From an uncultured Methanospirillum sp. (GTDB lineage: Archaea > Halobacteriota > Methanomicrobia > Methanomicrobiales > Methanospirillaceae): 64,000 nucleotides of DNA. The translations under genes and the position numbers were made by a program. This document shows, piece by piece, positions 17,044 through 25,187 of this stretch. Under the pieces are notes generated by a model. That model was not told where the DNA came from and ran no database searches. It saw only the letters and a list, made by a program, of their open reading frames with translations. Position 1 is the first letter of the stretch; each line of letters begins with the position of its first letter. The stretch lies in contig NZ_OY764544.1 of NCBI RefSeq assembly GCF_963668475.1, positions 2,294,001-2,358,000 on the forward strand. The letters run 5' to 3'.

Positions 17044-17132
17044 CCTCCTATTTGAGAATCAGATATTTGATTCTCCCATGCATTATGAGATGGGGAGTAT
17101 CTATTTTCATCATCTACGTACAGACACCTGGT

Positions 17133-17633
17133 ATGCACATTGTATCGTTGCTCTTTCTGGTCCTTGTTATCCCTGGTCTGATGATCACTCCTCTCTCTGC
17201 TGATGATCAGAATATTCATAAAACCGGGATAACACCAGGATCAGTGACTGATGAAGACCTTATCAGGTATTCAATAGAGACTCAAAATAACACATACTGT
17301 CCGTATTCACACTTTAAAGTAGGTGCCGCCCTTCTTACCGCTAATGGAACTGTATTCACGGGGGCAAACGTGGAGAACGCTGTTTACGGTTCATCTGTAA
17401 CCGCAGCGGAGGTGGCGGTGTATAAAGCAGTTTCAGAAGGAGAGCAGAAGTTTTCAGCGATAGCAGTCACGAGTTCAGGAGGAGATTTTGCGTACCCGTG
17501 CGGATCTGACCGGCAGATAATTTCAGAATTCGGGCTTGACACACGGGTCGTTGTCTCAAATGGGTCAGAGATGAAAGTAACCACTATCCGTGATCTGCTC
17601 CCAGGTTCCTTCGGGCCATCAGACCTGGCCTGA
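17133..17633 (+). CDS. Exported cytidine deaminase-like protein lacking zinc ligands
   Basis: The 166-residue product begins with a hydrophobic leader (MHIVSLLFLVLVIPGLMI) and then matches tetrameric cytidine deaminase along its length: CPYSHFKVGAALLT, NVENAVYG, AVYKAVSEGEQKFSAIAV, PCGSDRQIISEFGLDT, DLLPGSFGPSDL. In active enzymes zinc is held by the Cys of CAE and the two Cys of PCGxCR. Here CAE is AAE (Ala91, Glu93 kept) and PCGxCR is PCGSDR (Cys123 kept, Asp126 instead of Cys). Two of three ligands are therefore missing, so deaminase activity by the usual mechanism is unlikely. A leader is also abnormal for this cytoplasmic family. The start is uncertain; an in-frame ATG at 17085 is possible. 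Confidence 0.82.
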   Translation: MHIVSLLFLVLVIPGLMITPLSADDQNIHKTGITPGSVTDEDLIRYSIETQNNTYCPYSHFKVGAALLTANGTVFTGANVENAVYGSSVTAAEVAVYKAVSEGEQKFSAIAVTSSGGDFAYPCGSDRQIISEFGLDTRVVVSNGSEMKVTTIRDLLPGSFGPSDLA

Positions 17634-17732
17634 TCCGTTAAATATGCTCCATCTGCGGGATGAACAGACCAATTGGGTTATTGGGGGAGTGCATGATTCG
17701 TTTTTATTGGATCACCCGACACATTTTATGGT

Positions 17733-18272
17733 ATGAGAAATACCCCGGTCCCGCTCCTTGCTGTGCTTATTCTCTGCCTGGTTCTGGGTACTGCCGGCCA
17801 TGTACATAGCCAGTCCCAGATCCCCGCTTCAACACCTGATACTACGAATTCTACAATTCAGGAGGAGTACACCTCAAATGAGACTCTTGTCACTTTTGTT
17901 GAGAATGCGGTTACCTATGCTAAAACACACGGCCGGGAAGCAGCACTGGCTGAATTTTCCAACCCGAATGGTTCGTTTGTCAAGGGTGAACTCTATATCT
18001 ACGCCTATGATTTTAACTGCACCACGCTTGCCCACCCGTTTAACCCGGAAAAGATTGGCAAGAACAGACTTGGAGAATCTGACGCATATGGCAACCCGTA
18101 TACTCAGCAGTTTCTCGATGCAGCACGAAACGGGTCCGGGTTTGTCCGGTTTTATTACCTCAATCCTGCTCACAACCGGACGATTGAATCAAAACTGGGA
18201 TATGTACAAAGGGTAGATGAGAACTGGTGGCTCGGATCTGGTATCTACACAGGGCCTGCTGACCAGGACTGA
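17733..18272 (+). CDS. Secreted single Cache-domain protein
   Basis: The 179-residue protein has a signal peptide (MRNTPVPLLAVLILCLVLGT) and one sCache_2-like domain with LVTFVENAVTYAKTHGREAA, GELYIYAYDFNCTTLAHPF, NPEKIGKNRLGESDAYGNPY and GYVQRVDENWWLGSGIYTG. These domains bind small organic ligands outside the cell and are normally fused to MCPs or kinases; here there is no transmembrane anchor or output domain, so it may act as a soluble binding protein or a ligand scavenger. The ATG follows a TTTTTATTGG element by about 35 bp, suggesting a nearly leaderless transcript. It shares direction with the cytidine deaminase-like gene, 99 bp apart. Confidence 0.84.
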   Translation: MRNTPVPLLAVLILCLVLGTAGHVHSQSQIPASTPDTTNSTIQEEYTSNETLVTFVENAVTYAKTHGREAALAEFSNPNGSFVKGELYIYAYDFNCTTLAHPFNPEKIGKNRLGESDAYGNPYTQQFLDAARNGSGFVRFYYLNPAHNRTIESKLGYVQRVDENWWLGSGIYTGPADQD

Positions 18273-18386
18273 TGGTGCAAGCGGTATCTGCAACCAAAAC
18301 CCGTGGTTCATTATGATCTCCCAGACTATGGGGCCGTAACCCATATCGGGTACCATGATCTCTCTCCTGTATCTCTCAAAAAAAGA

Positions 18387-20636
18387 TTATTTTTGGTGAG
18401 CAACGGGAATATGCAGCACTTCCTCTTCGAACTCTTCTACGTCGCGTTTGATCATGTCAACAAATGAGAGGATTGCAGGCATGATGACAACCGCTCCAAT
18501 CAAAGAGAAGAGCACTGCGATAATGGTTGTTAGTCCGAAGTCAGAGATGATCGGGAAGGTTGACAGGATCAGTGCTGAGAATCCGAAGAAGGTTGCAAAT
18601 CCTGATACCATGATTGCAGAACCTATCTTACTAACACTATTCTTCAGTGCTTCAATAACGTCAGGGGTCTTCTCCTTCTCTTCGATGAACCGTTCCATCA
18701 CAAGAATGGTGTACTCAGCAGCAACTCCTATCGTCATCGACCCCAGGCATGCAGTCATGACATTATAGTCAATACTGAGGAAGTTCATAGCGACTGCATT
18801 CCATCCAACAACGGCAGCGATTGGCACGATTGGGGTTATTGCATTCACGTTCCGGTATACAACTGCCAGGAACAGGACTACCAGGATGAATCCGGTGTAG
18901 GTGATCAGTTCCTTACTCTCGACAATATCATTGACCAGGTTGGTAAACATCGCGAAGTTACCGGTAACCTGGGATAGTATCCCCGGGGGTGGTGGATAGA
19001 GTTTTAAATCCCCTTCGATATCCTCTTTCAGATCACTCTGGGTCGTTGTCGTCAGCTTCACGGTATTAAACTGGATAACTGCCTCGTTATTCCCGTTCAC
19101 ATACGAGTCCCTGACATCCTTCGGAATCGTATTCAGAACTGCATCCAGTTCACTCTGAGTCTGTGGCATCACCCCGTTGTTATAGGTGATCACATAATCT
19201 GTGATACTGGTTCCCTGGGTGATCTTCGATCGTGTCCTGACCTCCAGATCGGTAAACTCCTTCATCCAGTTCACCGAATCAAGCGTGAGAACATCAGATC
19301 CATGGACTACAATCGGTGCAGTATCTGTAGAACCCATCGTCCTGGTCACCTTATCCAGGGTAGTCTTCGAGGGCATATCCGGAGGCACAAATGAATTTTG
19401 ATCTGTGTTCACCGGAATACGGGTGTCTACCTGGATTCCTACAAATGCAACCAGAAGAACGATCAGTAGAACCGGGACCGGTCGTTTTGCTACCCATACT
19501 GCGGTTTTAGAGAGCACTGAATCGACGATAGCCGCCTGCTTTGAATTTCCGTGCCCTTTTGCCTTGTAATTAATAAGCACTGCAATCAGGGGAATTCCGA
19601 TGAGCGAGGTGATGTAACAGGTCACCACACCGATGATACTGACGAGGCCGAATCCCTGCATCATCGGAACCGGAGAGATGTACATGGCTAAAAATCCCAT
19701 GGATGTTGCAAGCATGGCATACATCACGGCAGGACCGGTCTTGGTTATCGTGATATACACAGCTTCAGCGAGGGGATGATCCCTGGCCTCTTCTTCAAGC
19801 CGGGACTGAAACTGGATGGCGTAGTCAATACCCAGTCCTATCATGACCGGAAACGCTGCGATGACAGCCATACTGATCTTATAGCCAATAAGACCGATGA
19901 ATCCGAATGTAAAGATAAGTCCGGCTGTTACAATAACAACCGGGAGGAACCGGTGATTGACATACCCGAAGAGCAGCCCCATCACGATGACCATGAGGAC
20001 GAGTGCTGCCATAATGAGAGTTCCCATCGACTCTCCCATCGCAGTGCCCATCTCCTCATCGAAAGCAGCAGAACCGGTCAGTTTGACCGATACACCCGGT
20101 GGAGCGTTTGTGCTTGCGATAAACTTCCTGAGGTTTGAGAGAGCACTTGATTTCTGGCTTTCAGATAATCCTGCCTCAAGGCCGATTGCCCCCATATTCA
20201 GCATTCCTGATGGAACGTACCCGTTCTTTACGTTCTCAGGAACCTTTGCCAGCACCTCATCCATCTCTCCGGATGAGGACGGGACAACCCCGTTATTCAG
20301 GGATTTCACGACATCGACGATGGTTGATACAGAGGTCACATACTGAAGGTTTCTCAGTGGATCTTCTAGAGTATCAATATACTGCATGAGTTCCGGACTT
20401 GTTGAATCATCAGATTCTACAAGCAGGATTACGGTTTCTTTTGAAAAGGTATCTGTATAATGTTCAATCAGGACTCCTTCCGGAGAATTTACATCCATGT
20501 AGGTTGCGGTTCCGGTCTCCATTGAGACCATTGTCATCCCAAACAGGGAGATAACCATCAGTACTAGGATTATCTTGGAAAGGATTCCCGGTTTATTAAC
20601 GATGAGATCAGAGACTGTGGAAAAAATTGAATGCAT
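18387..20636 (-). CDS. RND-superfamily exporter (MMPL/HAE3 type)
   Basis: The 749-residue protein has the internally duplicated RND plan: a first membrane helix, a large extracytoplasmic domain (about 40-200), six membrane helices with VMIGLGIDYAIQFQSRLEEE, then a second extracytoplasmic domain (about 410-570) and six more helices with CLGSMTIGVAAEYTILVMER. This two-halves-in-one-chain form of about 750 residues is typical of archaeal HAE3/MMPL exporters of hydrophobic compounds or lipids, driven by the proton gradient. It lies 24 bp after the NEW3-type surface protein gene and downstream of a MarR gene on the same strand, so it is probably part of a MarR-regulated export operon. Confidence 0.9.
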   Translation of the reverse strand: MHSIFSTVSDLIVNKPGILSKIILVLMVISLFGMTMVSMETGTATYMDVNSPEGVLIEHYTDTFSKETVILLVESDDSTSPELMQYIDTLEDPLRNLQYVTSVSTIVDVVKSLNNGVVPSSSGEMDEVLAKVPENVKNGYVPSGMLNMGAIGLEAGLSESQKSSALSNLRKFIASTNAPPGVSVKLTGSAAFDEEMGTAMGESMGTLIMAALVLMVIVMGLLFGYVNHRFLPVVIVTAGLIFTFGFIGLIGYKISMAVIAAFPVMIGLGIDYAIQFQSRLEEEARDHPLAEAVYITITKTGPAVMYAMLATSMGFLAMYISPVPMMQGFGLVSIIGVVTCYITSLIGIPLIAVLINYKAKGHGNSKQAAIVDSVLSKTAVWVAKRPVPVLLIVLLVAFVGIQVDTRIPVNTDQNSFVPPDMPSKTTLDKVTRTMGSTDTAPIVVHGSDVLTLDSVNWMKEFTDLEVRTRSKITQGTSITDYVITYNNGVMPQTQSELDAVLNTIPKDVRDSYVNGNNEAVIQFNTVKLTTTTQSDLKEDIEGDLKLYPPPPGILSQVTGNFAMFTNLVNDIVESKELITYTGFILVVLFLAVVYRNVNAITPIVPIAAVVGWNAVAMNFLSIDYNVMTACLGSMTIGVAAEYTILVMERFIEEKEKTPDVIEALKNSVSKIGSAIMVSGFATFFGFSALILSTFPIISDFGLTTIIAVLFSLIGAVVIMPAILSFVDMIKRDVEEFEEEVLHIPVAHQK

Positions 20637-20660
20637 GATCGAATTTTTACCTCGTCATCC

Positions 20661-21977
20661 TCACCGGTTCTGTTGTTTGCGCCGGTACTCGTAGAGGTAA
20701 TATGCTCCTCCGAGAATGATGATCATAATTAAGCCGATTACAACCGGATTCGACATGAGTGCAGATAATCCCGCATTGGGAACGACCTTAATCGGGACTT
20801 TAATTGTATCTGATACATGGCTGTCGTCCAGAGCGTCACGGTATTTTATCTCGGAATCAAGGCCGTACATCTTGGTATCAGCAGTTGCACTGAGAGTTAA
20901 TCCGAATCTGGCAACTTTGCTCTCCCCTGGGTTCATGTCTCCAAGGTATGCAAGGTCATCAGCACTGGTGAACGGATCTACTGCACTGATTCTGACTTCT
21001 GCTCCGTACACCGGGACCGATCCGTCATTGCGGTATGTCACTTCGATGTAACTCTTTTTATCGGGATTCAGTTCAGGGCTCTGACTGGTGATGTTAAATT
21101 CGACATCAGACCCTACTGAAACACCAACTTTCTGGGATGGGGTGACTACGGTCTCGCCGTCTCCATTGTCATACATCACAGATACCTCGACCGGGTAGTC
21201 CTGGGGCTCTGCATCTTTTGAGACACTGACCTTGTACTTGGCATTGACAGTGGCATTGGGTGCAAATGTTCCCAGAAATACGCTGTTAGAGGCCGGGATA
21301 ATCGGGGAGTTCCCGCTTCTGCTCAGGTTTGCAACAGCATTTGTCCCGGTATCTGTTCCAACATTTTTCAGGGTGAGTGTTAGATATCCTGAACCGCCAG
21401 AGTTGATGTTCTCGGCCTTTACATCAGATACCTGCATGGTGATCGCAGACTGCACGATGAATGGCAGATCGAATGTTACTTTCTTCTGAACATACCGGTA
21501 GGTGATACTGTCTGTTCCCTGCTGTTCAGCATTCTGCAGGTAGGTATAATTCAGTTCAACCGGAACTGAGTATTTCCCGGCCTTTGCGTTATCCGGGACT
21601 AATATCTCAAAATTTACAGGGACACTCTCTGATCCCTTTACGTCACCGATCATCTGGGGGTCTGACTTGATCAGAGCCGGACTATCGCCTGGGAGAAGGG
21701 AAACAGTCACCATCTTTGCAGTGCTGGGATTGTCATCAGTGTCTACAATATCTGTCTGGACAAACTTGATCTCATTCAATCCTGAATTTTGAACCTGGAT
21801 CTGAAGAGGTACGGTTGTCCCGGGTACAAACTCGTTGTTTCCAACAATTGTGACAGAAAGATCCGGAGACCCGGACATGTACTTCGTTCCCGCAAGGGCC
21901 GGGGATGTCATTATCGATACAGTCAGGAGGGCTATGCCCACAATCAGGAATGCGTTTTTAAGTTGTGTGAGTTTCAT
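20661..21977 (-). CDS. S-layer-like exported protein with NEW3/CARDB-type beta domains (COG1361 type)
   Basis: The 438-residue protein has a signal peptide (about 1-30), three to four beta-sandwich segments with NEW3/CARDB-like wording such as VPLQIQVQNSGLNEIKFVQT, YLTLTLKNVGTDTGTNAVAN and SYIEVTYRNDGSVPVYGAEV, and a C-terminal membrane helix (VIGLIMIIILGGAYYLYEY) with a basic tail. COG1361-type proteins are widely encoded next to archaeal RND exporters and may serve as their extracytoplasmic adaptor. It lies immediately upstream of the RND gene (24 bp) and 96 bp downstream of the MarR gene, all on the same strand. Confidence 0.86.
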   Translation of the reverse strand: MKLTQLKNAFLIVGIALLTVSIMTSPALAGTKYMSGSPDLSVTIVGNNEFVPGTTVPLQIQVQNSGLNEIKFVQTDIVDTDDNPSTAKMVTVSLLPGDSPALIKSDPQMIGDVKGSESVPVNFEILVPDNAKAGKYSVPVELNYTYLQNAEQQGTDSITYRYVQKKVTFDLPFIVQSAITMQVSDVKAENINSGGSGYLTLTLKNVGTDTGTNAVANLSRSGNSPIIPASNSVFLGTFAPNATVNAKYKVSVSKDAEPQDYPVEVSVMYDNGDGETVVTPSQKVGVSVGSDVEFNITSQSPELNPDKKSYIEVTYRNDGSVPVYGAEVRISAVDPFTSADDLAYLGDMNPGESKVARFGLTLSATADTKMYGLDSEIKYRDALDDSHVSDTIKVPIKVVPNAGLSALMSNPVVIGLIMIIILGGAYYLYEYRRKQQNR

Positions 21978-22073
21978 GGTAATGGTTTCACCTTGTCTCC
22001 ACCCATATGTGTGAAGGGTGGATACTGCTATGAGGGACCTCGGTTATGCCAGTCAGGAATGACCCGGGTTTTC

Positions 22074-22577
22074 TCATTTTTCTTTCAGATTCTGTTCTGT
22101 GTAGAATACCCAGGTTCCCTGATTTTTGATACTGGGGTTTTTGGTGAATGTTGTGTGTATATCCACGCTAGCCTTGGAGATTGTTTCGAGATCAGAGGGA
22201 GAAAATCCTGAAAGGAAGGATTTCATGCGGTTTCTTAACTCTTTGAGCATATTGCATAGGTACTTCTTCCCTTCCTCGGTCATGGAGATGTTTATGACTC
22301 TTCTGTCTTTGACATCCTGGTGTCGCTCGACTGATCCTTCTGATACCAGGCTGTCCACGAGACGGGTCATGTAAGGCTTTGATATAAACATCTGGTTACA
22401 TAATTCCGTCATCGATTGTGATCCTGTAATTTCCAGAATGCCAAGAAGTCGAATTTTTGCCTCCTGTATTCCGGTTATGTCAGGAGCAGTGAGCATCATA
22501 ATAGTATGAACGTCTATTATGAGGCTCATAACCTCATTTGCAGCGATATCCTGAAGTTCTTCTCCCTGGGTGATCAT
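22074..22577 (-). CDS. MarR-family transcriptional regulator of the export cluster
   Basis: The 167-residue protein has the MarR fold: IQEAKIRLLGILEITGSQSM, recognition helix MFISKPYMTRLVDSLVSEGS and wing VERHQDVKDRRVINISMTEE. It is the first gene of the cluster that continues with the NEW3-type protein and the RND exporter, so it is most likely their repressor and its own. Two direct repeats upstream (22601-22613 and 22616-22629) sharing AATAATTG are plausible operator half-sites. A second MarR gene at 13486 is not closely similar. Confidence 0.88.
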   Translation of the reverse strand: MITQGEELQDIAANEVMSLIIDVHTIMMLTAPDITGIQEAKIRLLGILEITGSQSMTELCNQMFISKPYMTRLVDSLVSEGSVERHQDVKDRRVINISMTEEGKKYLCNMLKELRNRMKSFLSGFSPSDLETISKASVDIHTTFTKNPSIKNQGTWVFYTEQNLKEK

Positions 22578-22600
22578 CTACGCATATCTATTGGTTGTGT

Positions 22601-22629
22601 TAGTAAATAATTGTGTTTGTGAATAATTG
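22601..22629 (-). promoter_or_regulatory. Tandem repeat upstream of the MarR-RND cluster, candidate operator
   Basis: TAGTAAATAATTG at 22601-22613 and TTTGTGAATAATTG at 22616-22629 form two imperfect direct repeats sharing GT[AG]AATAATTG, spaced 16 bp apart. They lie 24-52 bp upstream of the MarR start, where autoregulatory sites usually occur. The AT-rich sequence may also include the promoter. Confidence 0.4.
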
Positions 22630-22687
22630 CAGTTGGGTATAATTAACCGGTGATAGTATTGGGGGAGCCCGTGATGAATAAAGGTAT

Positions 22688-22722
22688 CCTGCAAAGATAA
22701 GGATCTTCCGCATCTTCATCAG
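22688..22722. repeat. Left 35-bp direct repeat flanking the AlbA-type ATPase gene
   Basis: This 35-bp segment matches 24922-24956 at 33 of 35 positions and has the same orientation. On the minus strand both copies encode the start of the same signal peptide (MKMRKILI here, from ATG at 22719; MKMQKILI at the right copy). After about eleven codons the left copy loses all similarity. The repeats bracket the AlbA-type ATPase gene. Confidence 0.7.
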
Positions 22723-22837
22723 TCATAAATTGGATGAATTTCGATATTATTTATAAACAAGAAAAAGGAAATTCTTCAAATTCTAATTAGTTCTATTATA
22801 TCAAATTGTGAGAAGGAATCTTACACGAAGGTGATTG

Positions 22838-24874
22838 ATGAAAACCTGTGCTGAGCTCTTCGAAGAACTTAATGAGCTTGATGAGCATCACCAGATTGAA
22901 GCGAAGAAAGTGAGTGAAGTTGGAGATTCACTCATGGAAACCATCTGTGCATATTCGAATGAGTCTGGTCTTGGTGGGGGATACATTCTCATTGGAGTTA
23001 TCGAGTGTGAGCAACCTTCTGAACATAGATATTGTGTCGTCGGGATTGATAATCCTGAAAAAATTCAAAATGATATCACTACTCAATGTTCTACTCGTTT
23101 TAACAAACCCATCAGGCCTAATTGTTTTACAGAGAAACTCGAAGGAAAAACAGTAATCGGAATCTATGTTCCCGAGGTTGAATCCGGGGATAAACCTATC
23201 TATTTTAAGAAGGTAGGTCTTCCGAAAGGAGCATTTCGCAGAATAGGATCCAGCGATGTGAAATGCACCGAGGATGATCTACTCGATTTTTATCAAGAGA
23301 GAAATGCCAAGCCATATGATCAGACCATTGTTCCTCATGCAACAATGAGCGATTTCGATCCTCAAGCCATTGCTGAATACCGGCGATTGAGGAAAGAAAA
23401 GGATCCTGAAGCAGAGGAGTTAACCTATGATAATACCGGACTGCTCGAATCATTAAACTGCGTTTTGTCTGTTGACAATACCTATCACCCGACAATAGCG
23501 GGAATTCTTCTTTTTGGGAAACGGGCAGCGATTCGAAGATTCCTTCCAATGGTTCGCCTCGATTATATTCGTGTTTCGGGAAGAGGGTGGGTGGAAGACC
23601 CGGATTCTCCCTTTGAAACAATTGAGATGCAGGATCCAATCTTTCGGCTGATGTCTCGTGGAAGAGGGGCTATTCTGGATGATCTACCCATGAAGAACCT
23701 TTTTACTGACGGTTCAGTTGAGAGAAAGGATGAGCCCCGGATTCCCAGGCGGGTTATTCGAGAAGCACTTACAAATGCTCTCATGCACCGAAGTTATCAG
23801 GTTCATAGCCCGGTACAGGTCATCAGGTATTCTAATCGTCTTGAGATTCGCAATCCCGGTTTTTCTTTAAAGCCGGTAGAGGAACTCGGGAGACCTGGTT
23901 CCCGGTCCAGAAATCCGACTATTGCTTCAGTCCTTCATGAGACAAAAGAGGCAGAAACGAAGGGGAGTGGGATTCGGGTTATGCGACAATATATGAAGGA
24001 TGCCCATCTTTCTCCTCCCTCTTTTGAGTCTAACCGTGATGAAAATCAGTTTGTCGCGACGTTTTTATTTCATCATTTTCTAGATCGTGAGGATATCGAA
24101 TGGCTCTCTCATTTTAGGGATGCAAATCTTTCAGAGGATGAAGCCAGAATTCTGATCCATGCTCGTGAGATGAATTGGGTGAATAATGCTATCTGTCGGG
24201 ATTATACCGGACTTGATACTCTGGGAGTGAGTGGGATTCTTAAGAAACTTCGGAATATTGGCCTTCTTAAACAGCATTCTCATGCTTCCGCGACCTATTA
24301 CACCCCAACTAAACGGTTGTTACATCCGGAGGTTGAATCTCCGGGAGAGGGTCTGAAAGGGGTATTACCTGGTGGCCAGCCGACACTCGATTTCTTTGAC
24401 GAGGAAAGAGATGGGTCTTTACCTACCAAGCTTGCTGAGGAAGTGGCTGCTCCCTCTTCGTTACCTACCAAGTTGAGTCCCTTACCTACCAAGCTTGCCG
24501 AGGAAGTGGCTTCTTCCTCTCCGTTGCCTACCAAGTTGAGTTCCTTACCTACCAAGCTTGCCGAGGAAGTGGCTTCTTCCTCTCCGTTGCCTACCAAGTT
24601 GAGTTCCTTACCTGCTCAACTTGAACAAGCGATTCAGCGTTTAGGAAAAAGAAGTGCTCCTGCAGAAGTCCAGGTACTTATTGCTCAACTCTGTGAGATC
24701 CGACCGTATACCCGTTTAGAACTTTCTCTTATTCTTGACCGAAGCCCGAAACATATCTATCAGACCTATCTGAAATCCATGCTTCGTGATGGGATACTTG
24801 AGTTATTAATTCCGGAAAGTCCAAACAGCCCGAAGCAGGCATACCGTGTAAGGTCTCGGGAGGAGGAGGAATGA
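22838..24874 (+). CDS. AlbA_2 (Schlafen-like) domain ATP-binding regulator with 21-residue repeats
   Basis: The 678-residue protein has an N-terminal AlbA_2 domain (about 15-135) with IEAKKVSEVGDSLMETICAY, GGYILIGV and KPIYFKKVGLPKGAFRRIGS, then a GHKL-type ATP-binding region near residue 310 (REALTNALMHRSYQ) with RSRNPTIASVLHE and ETKGSGIRVMRQYM, and C-terminal winged-helix segments. Such proteins are annotated as predicted transcriptional regulators; some are phage-defence or stress proteins. Three tandem 21-residue repeats with LPTKLAEEVASSS sit near residues 528-590. The ATG at 22838 is preceded by GGTGAT. It is flanked by 35-bp repeats and is alone in its direction, features that suggest acquisition as a cassette. 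Confidence 0.82.
   Translation: MKTCAELFEELNELDEHHQIEAKKVSEVGDSLMETICAYSNESGLGGGYILIGVIECEQPSEHRYCVVGIDNPEKIQNDITTQCSTRFNKPIRPNCFTEKLEGKTVIGIYVPEVESGDKPIYFKKVGLPKGAFRRIGSSDVKCTEDDLLDFYQERNAKPYDQTIVPHATMSDFDPQAIAEYRRLRKEKDPEAEELTYDNTGLLESLNCVLSVDNTYHPTIAGILLFGKRAAIRRFLPMVRLDYIRVSGRGWVEDPDSPFETIEMQDPIFRLMSRGRGAILDDLPMKNLFTDGSVERKDEPRIPRRVIREALTNALMHRSYQVHSPVQVIRYSNRLEIRNPGFSLKPVEELGRPGSRSRNPTIASVLHETKEAETKGSGIRVMRQYMKDAHLSPPSFESNRDENQFVATFLFHHFLDREDIEWLSHFRDANLSEDEARILIHAREMNWVNNAICRDYTGLDTLGVSGILKKLRNIGLLKQHSHASATYYTPTKRLLHPEVESPGEGLKGVLPGGQPTLDFFDEERDGSLPTKLAEEVAAPSSLPTKLSPLPTKLAEEVASSSPLPTKLSSLPTKLAEEVASSSPLPTKLSSLPAQLEQAIQRLGKRSAPAEVQVLIAQLCEIRPYTRLELSLILDRSPKHIYQTYLKSMLRDGILELLIPESPNSPKQAYRVRSREEEE
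24419..24607 (+). repeat. Three tandem 63-bp coding repeats
   Basis: Units at 24419-24481, 24482-24544 and 24545-24607 each encode 21 residues with two LPTKL pentapeptides. Units 2 and 3 are virtually identical and unit 1 differs at several positions, so the last duplication is recent and copy number probably varies between strains. The repeats form a flexible linker between the ATPase part and the C-terminal helix-turn-helix part. Confidence 0.88.
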
Positions 24875-24881
24875 CGGGAAA

Positions 24882-24953
24882 ATCAGCCGACATCAGGCCG
24901 GCCAGGGCAAGACAGATGATTCCTGCACAGATAAGGATCTTCTGCATCTTCAT
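24882..24953 (-). pseudogene. 5' fragment of a secreted-protein gene (signal peptide only)
   Basis: From ATG 24953 the frame reads MKMQKILICAGIICLALAGL and then MSAD, closely matching the signal peptide MKMTKILLTAGIVCLALAGW of the intact gene at 32732-33289. Upstream bases are also shared (TTCGAGGCTGATGAAGATG). After the signal peptide the similarity ends and the frame runs into the 3' end of the ATPase gene on the other strand. It is probably a truncated paralogue broken by arrival of that gene. The repeat 24922-24956 lies within it. Confidence 0.6.
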
Positions 24954-24956
24954 CAG
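24922..24956. repeat. Right 35-bp direct repeat flanking the AlbA-type ATPase gene
   Basis: The partner of 22688-22722 (33 of 35 identical), in the same orientation. It overlaps the start of the signal-peptide fragment on the minus strand. The distance between the copies is about 2.2 kb and covers the promoter region and the entire ATPase gene. Confidence 0.7.
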
Positions 24957-25187
24957 CCTCGAATGATGAAGAACTTCAAGCCAGGATCGCTACGGTGTCA
25001 GCCCAAGTCTCAAGACCGGTCAGGATACTATAAACTTCATACCTGGAGAGTGACCATCCCGCTTGAAGGCATCTGAATAGTTTCGCTATTTTATGTATGA
25101 TATTCCAGTGTTAATACATGGGATAAATTAAATATCTTTGATTATAATCAATAAACAATAAAGATAATCACTAACGATATTGTTGTT

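Noticed and set aside
24419..24607. Tandem repeats considered as a CRISPR array
   Set aside because: The units are contiguous 63-bp copies without spacers and are in frame with a protein-coding gene.
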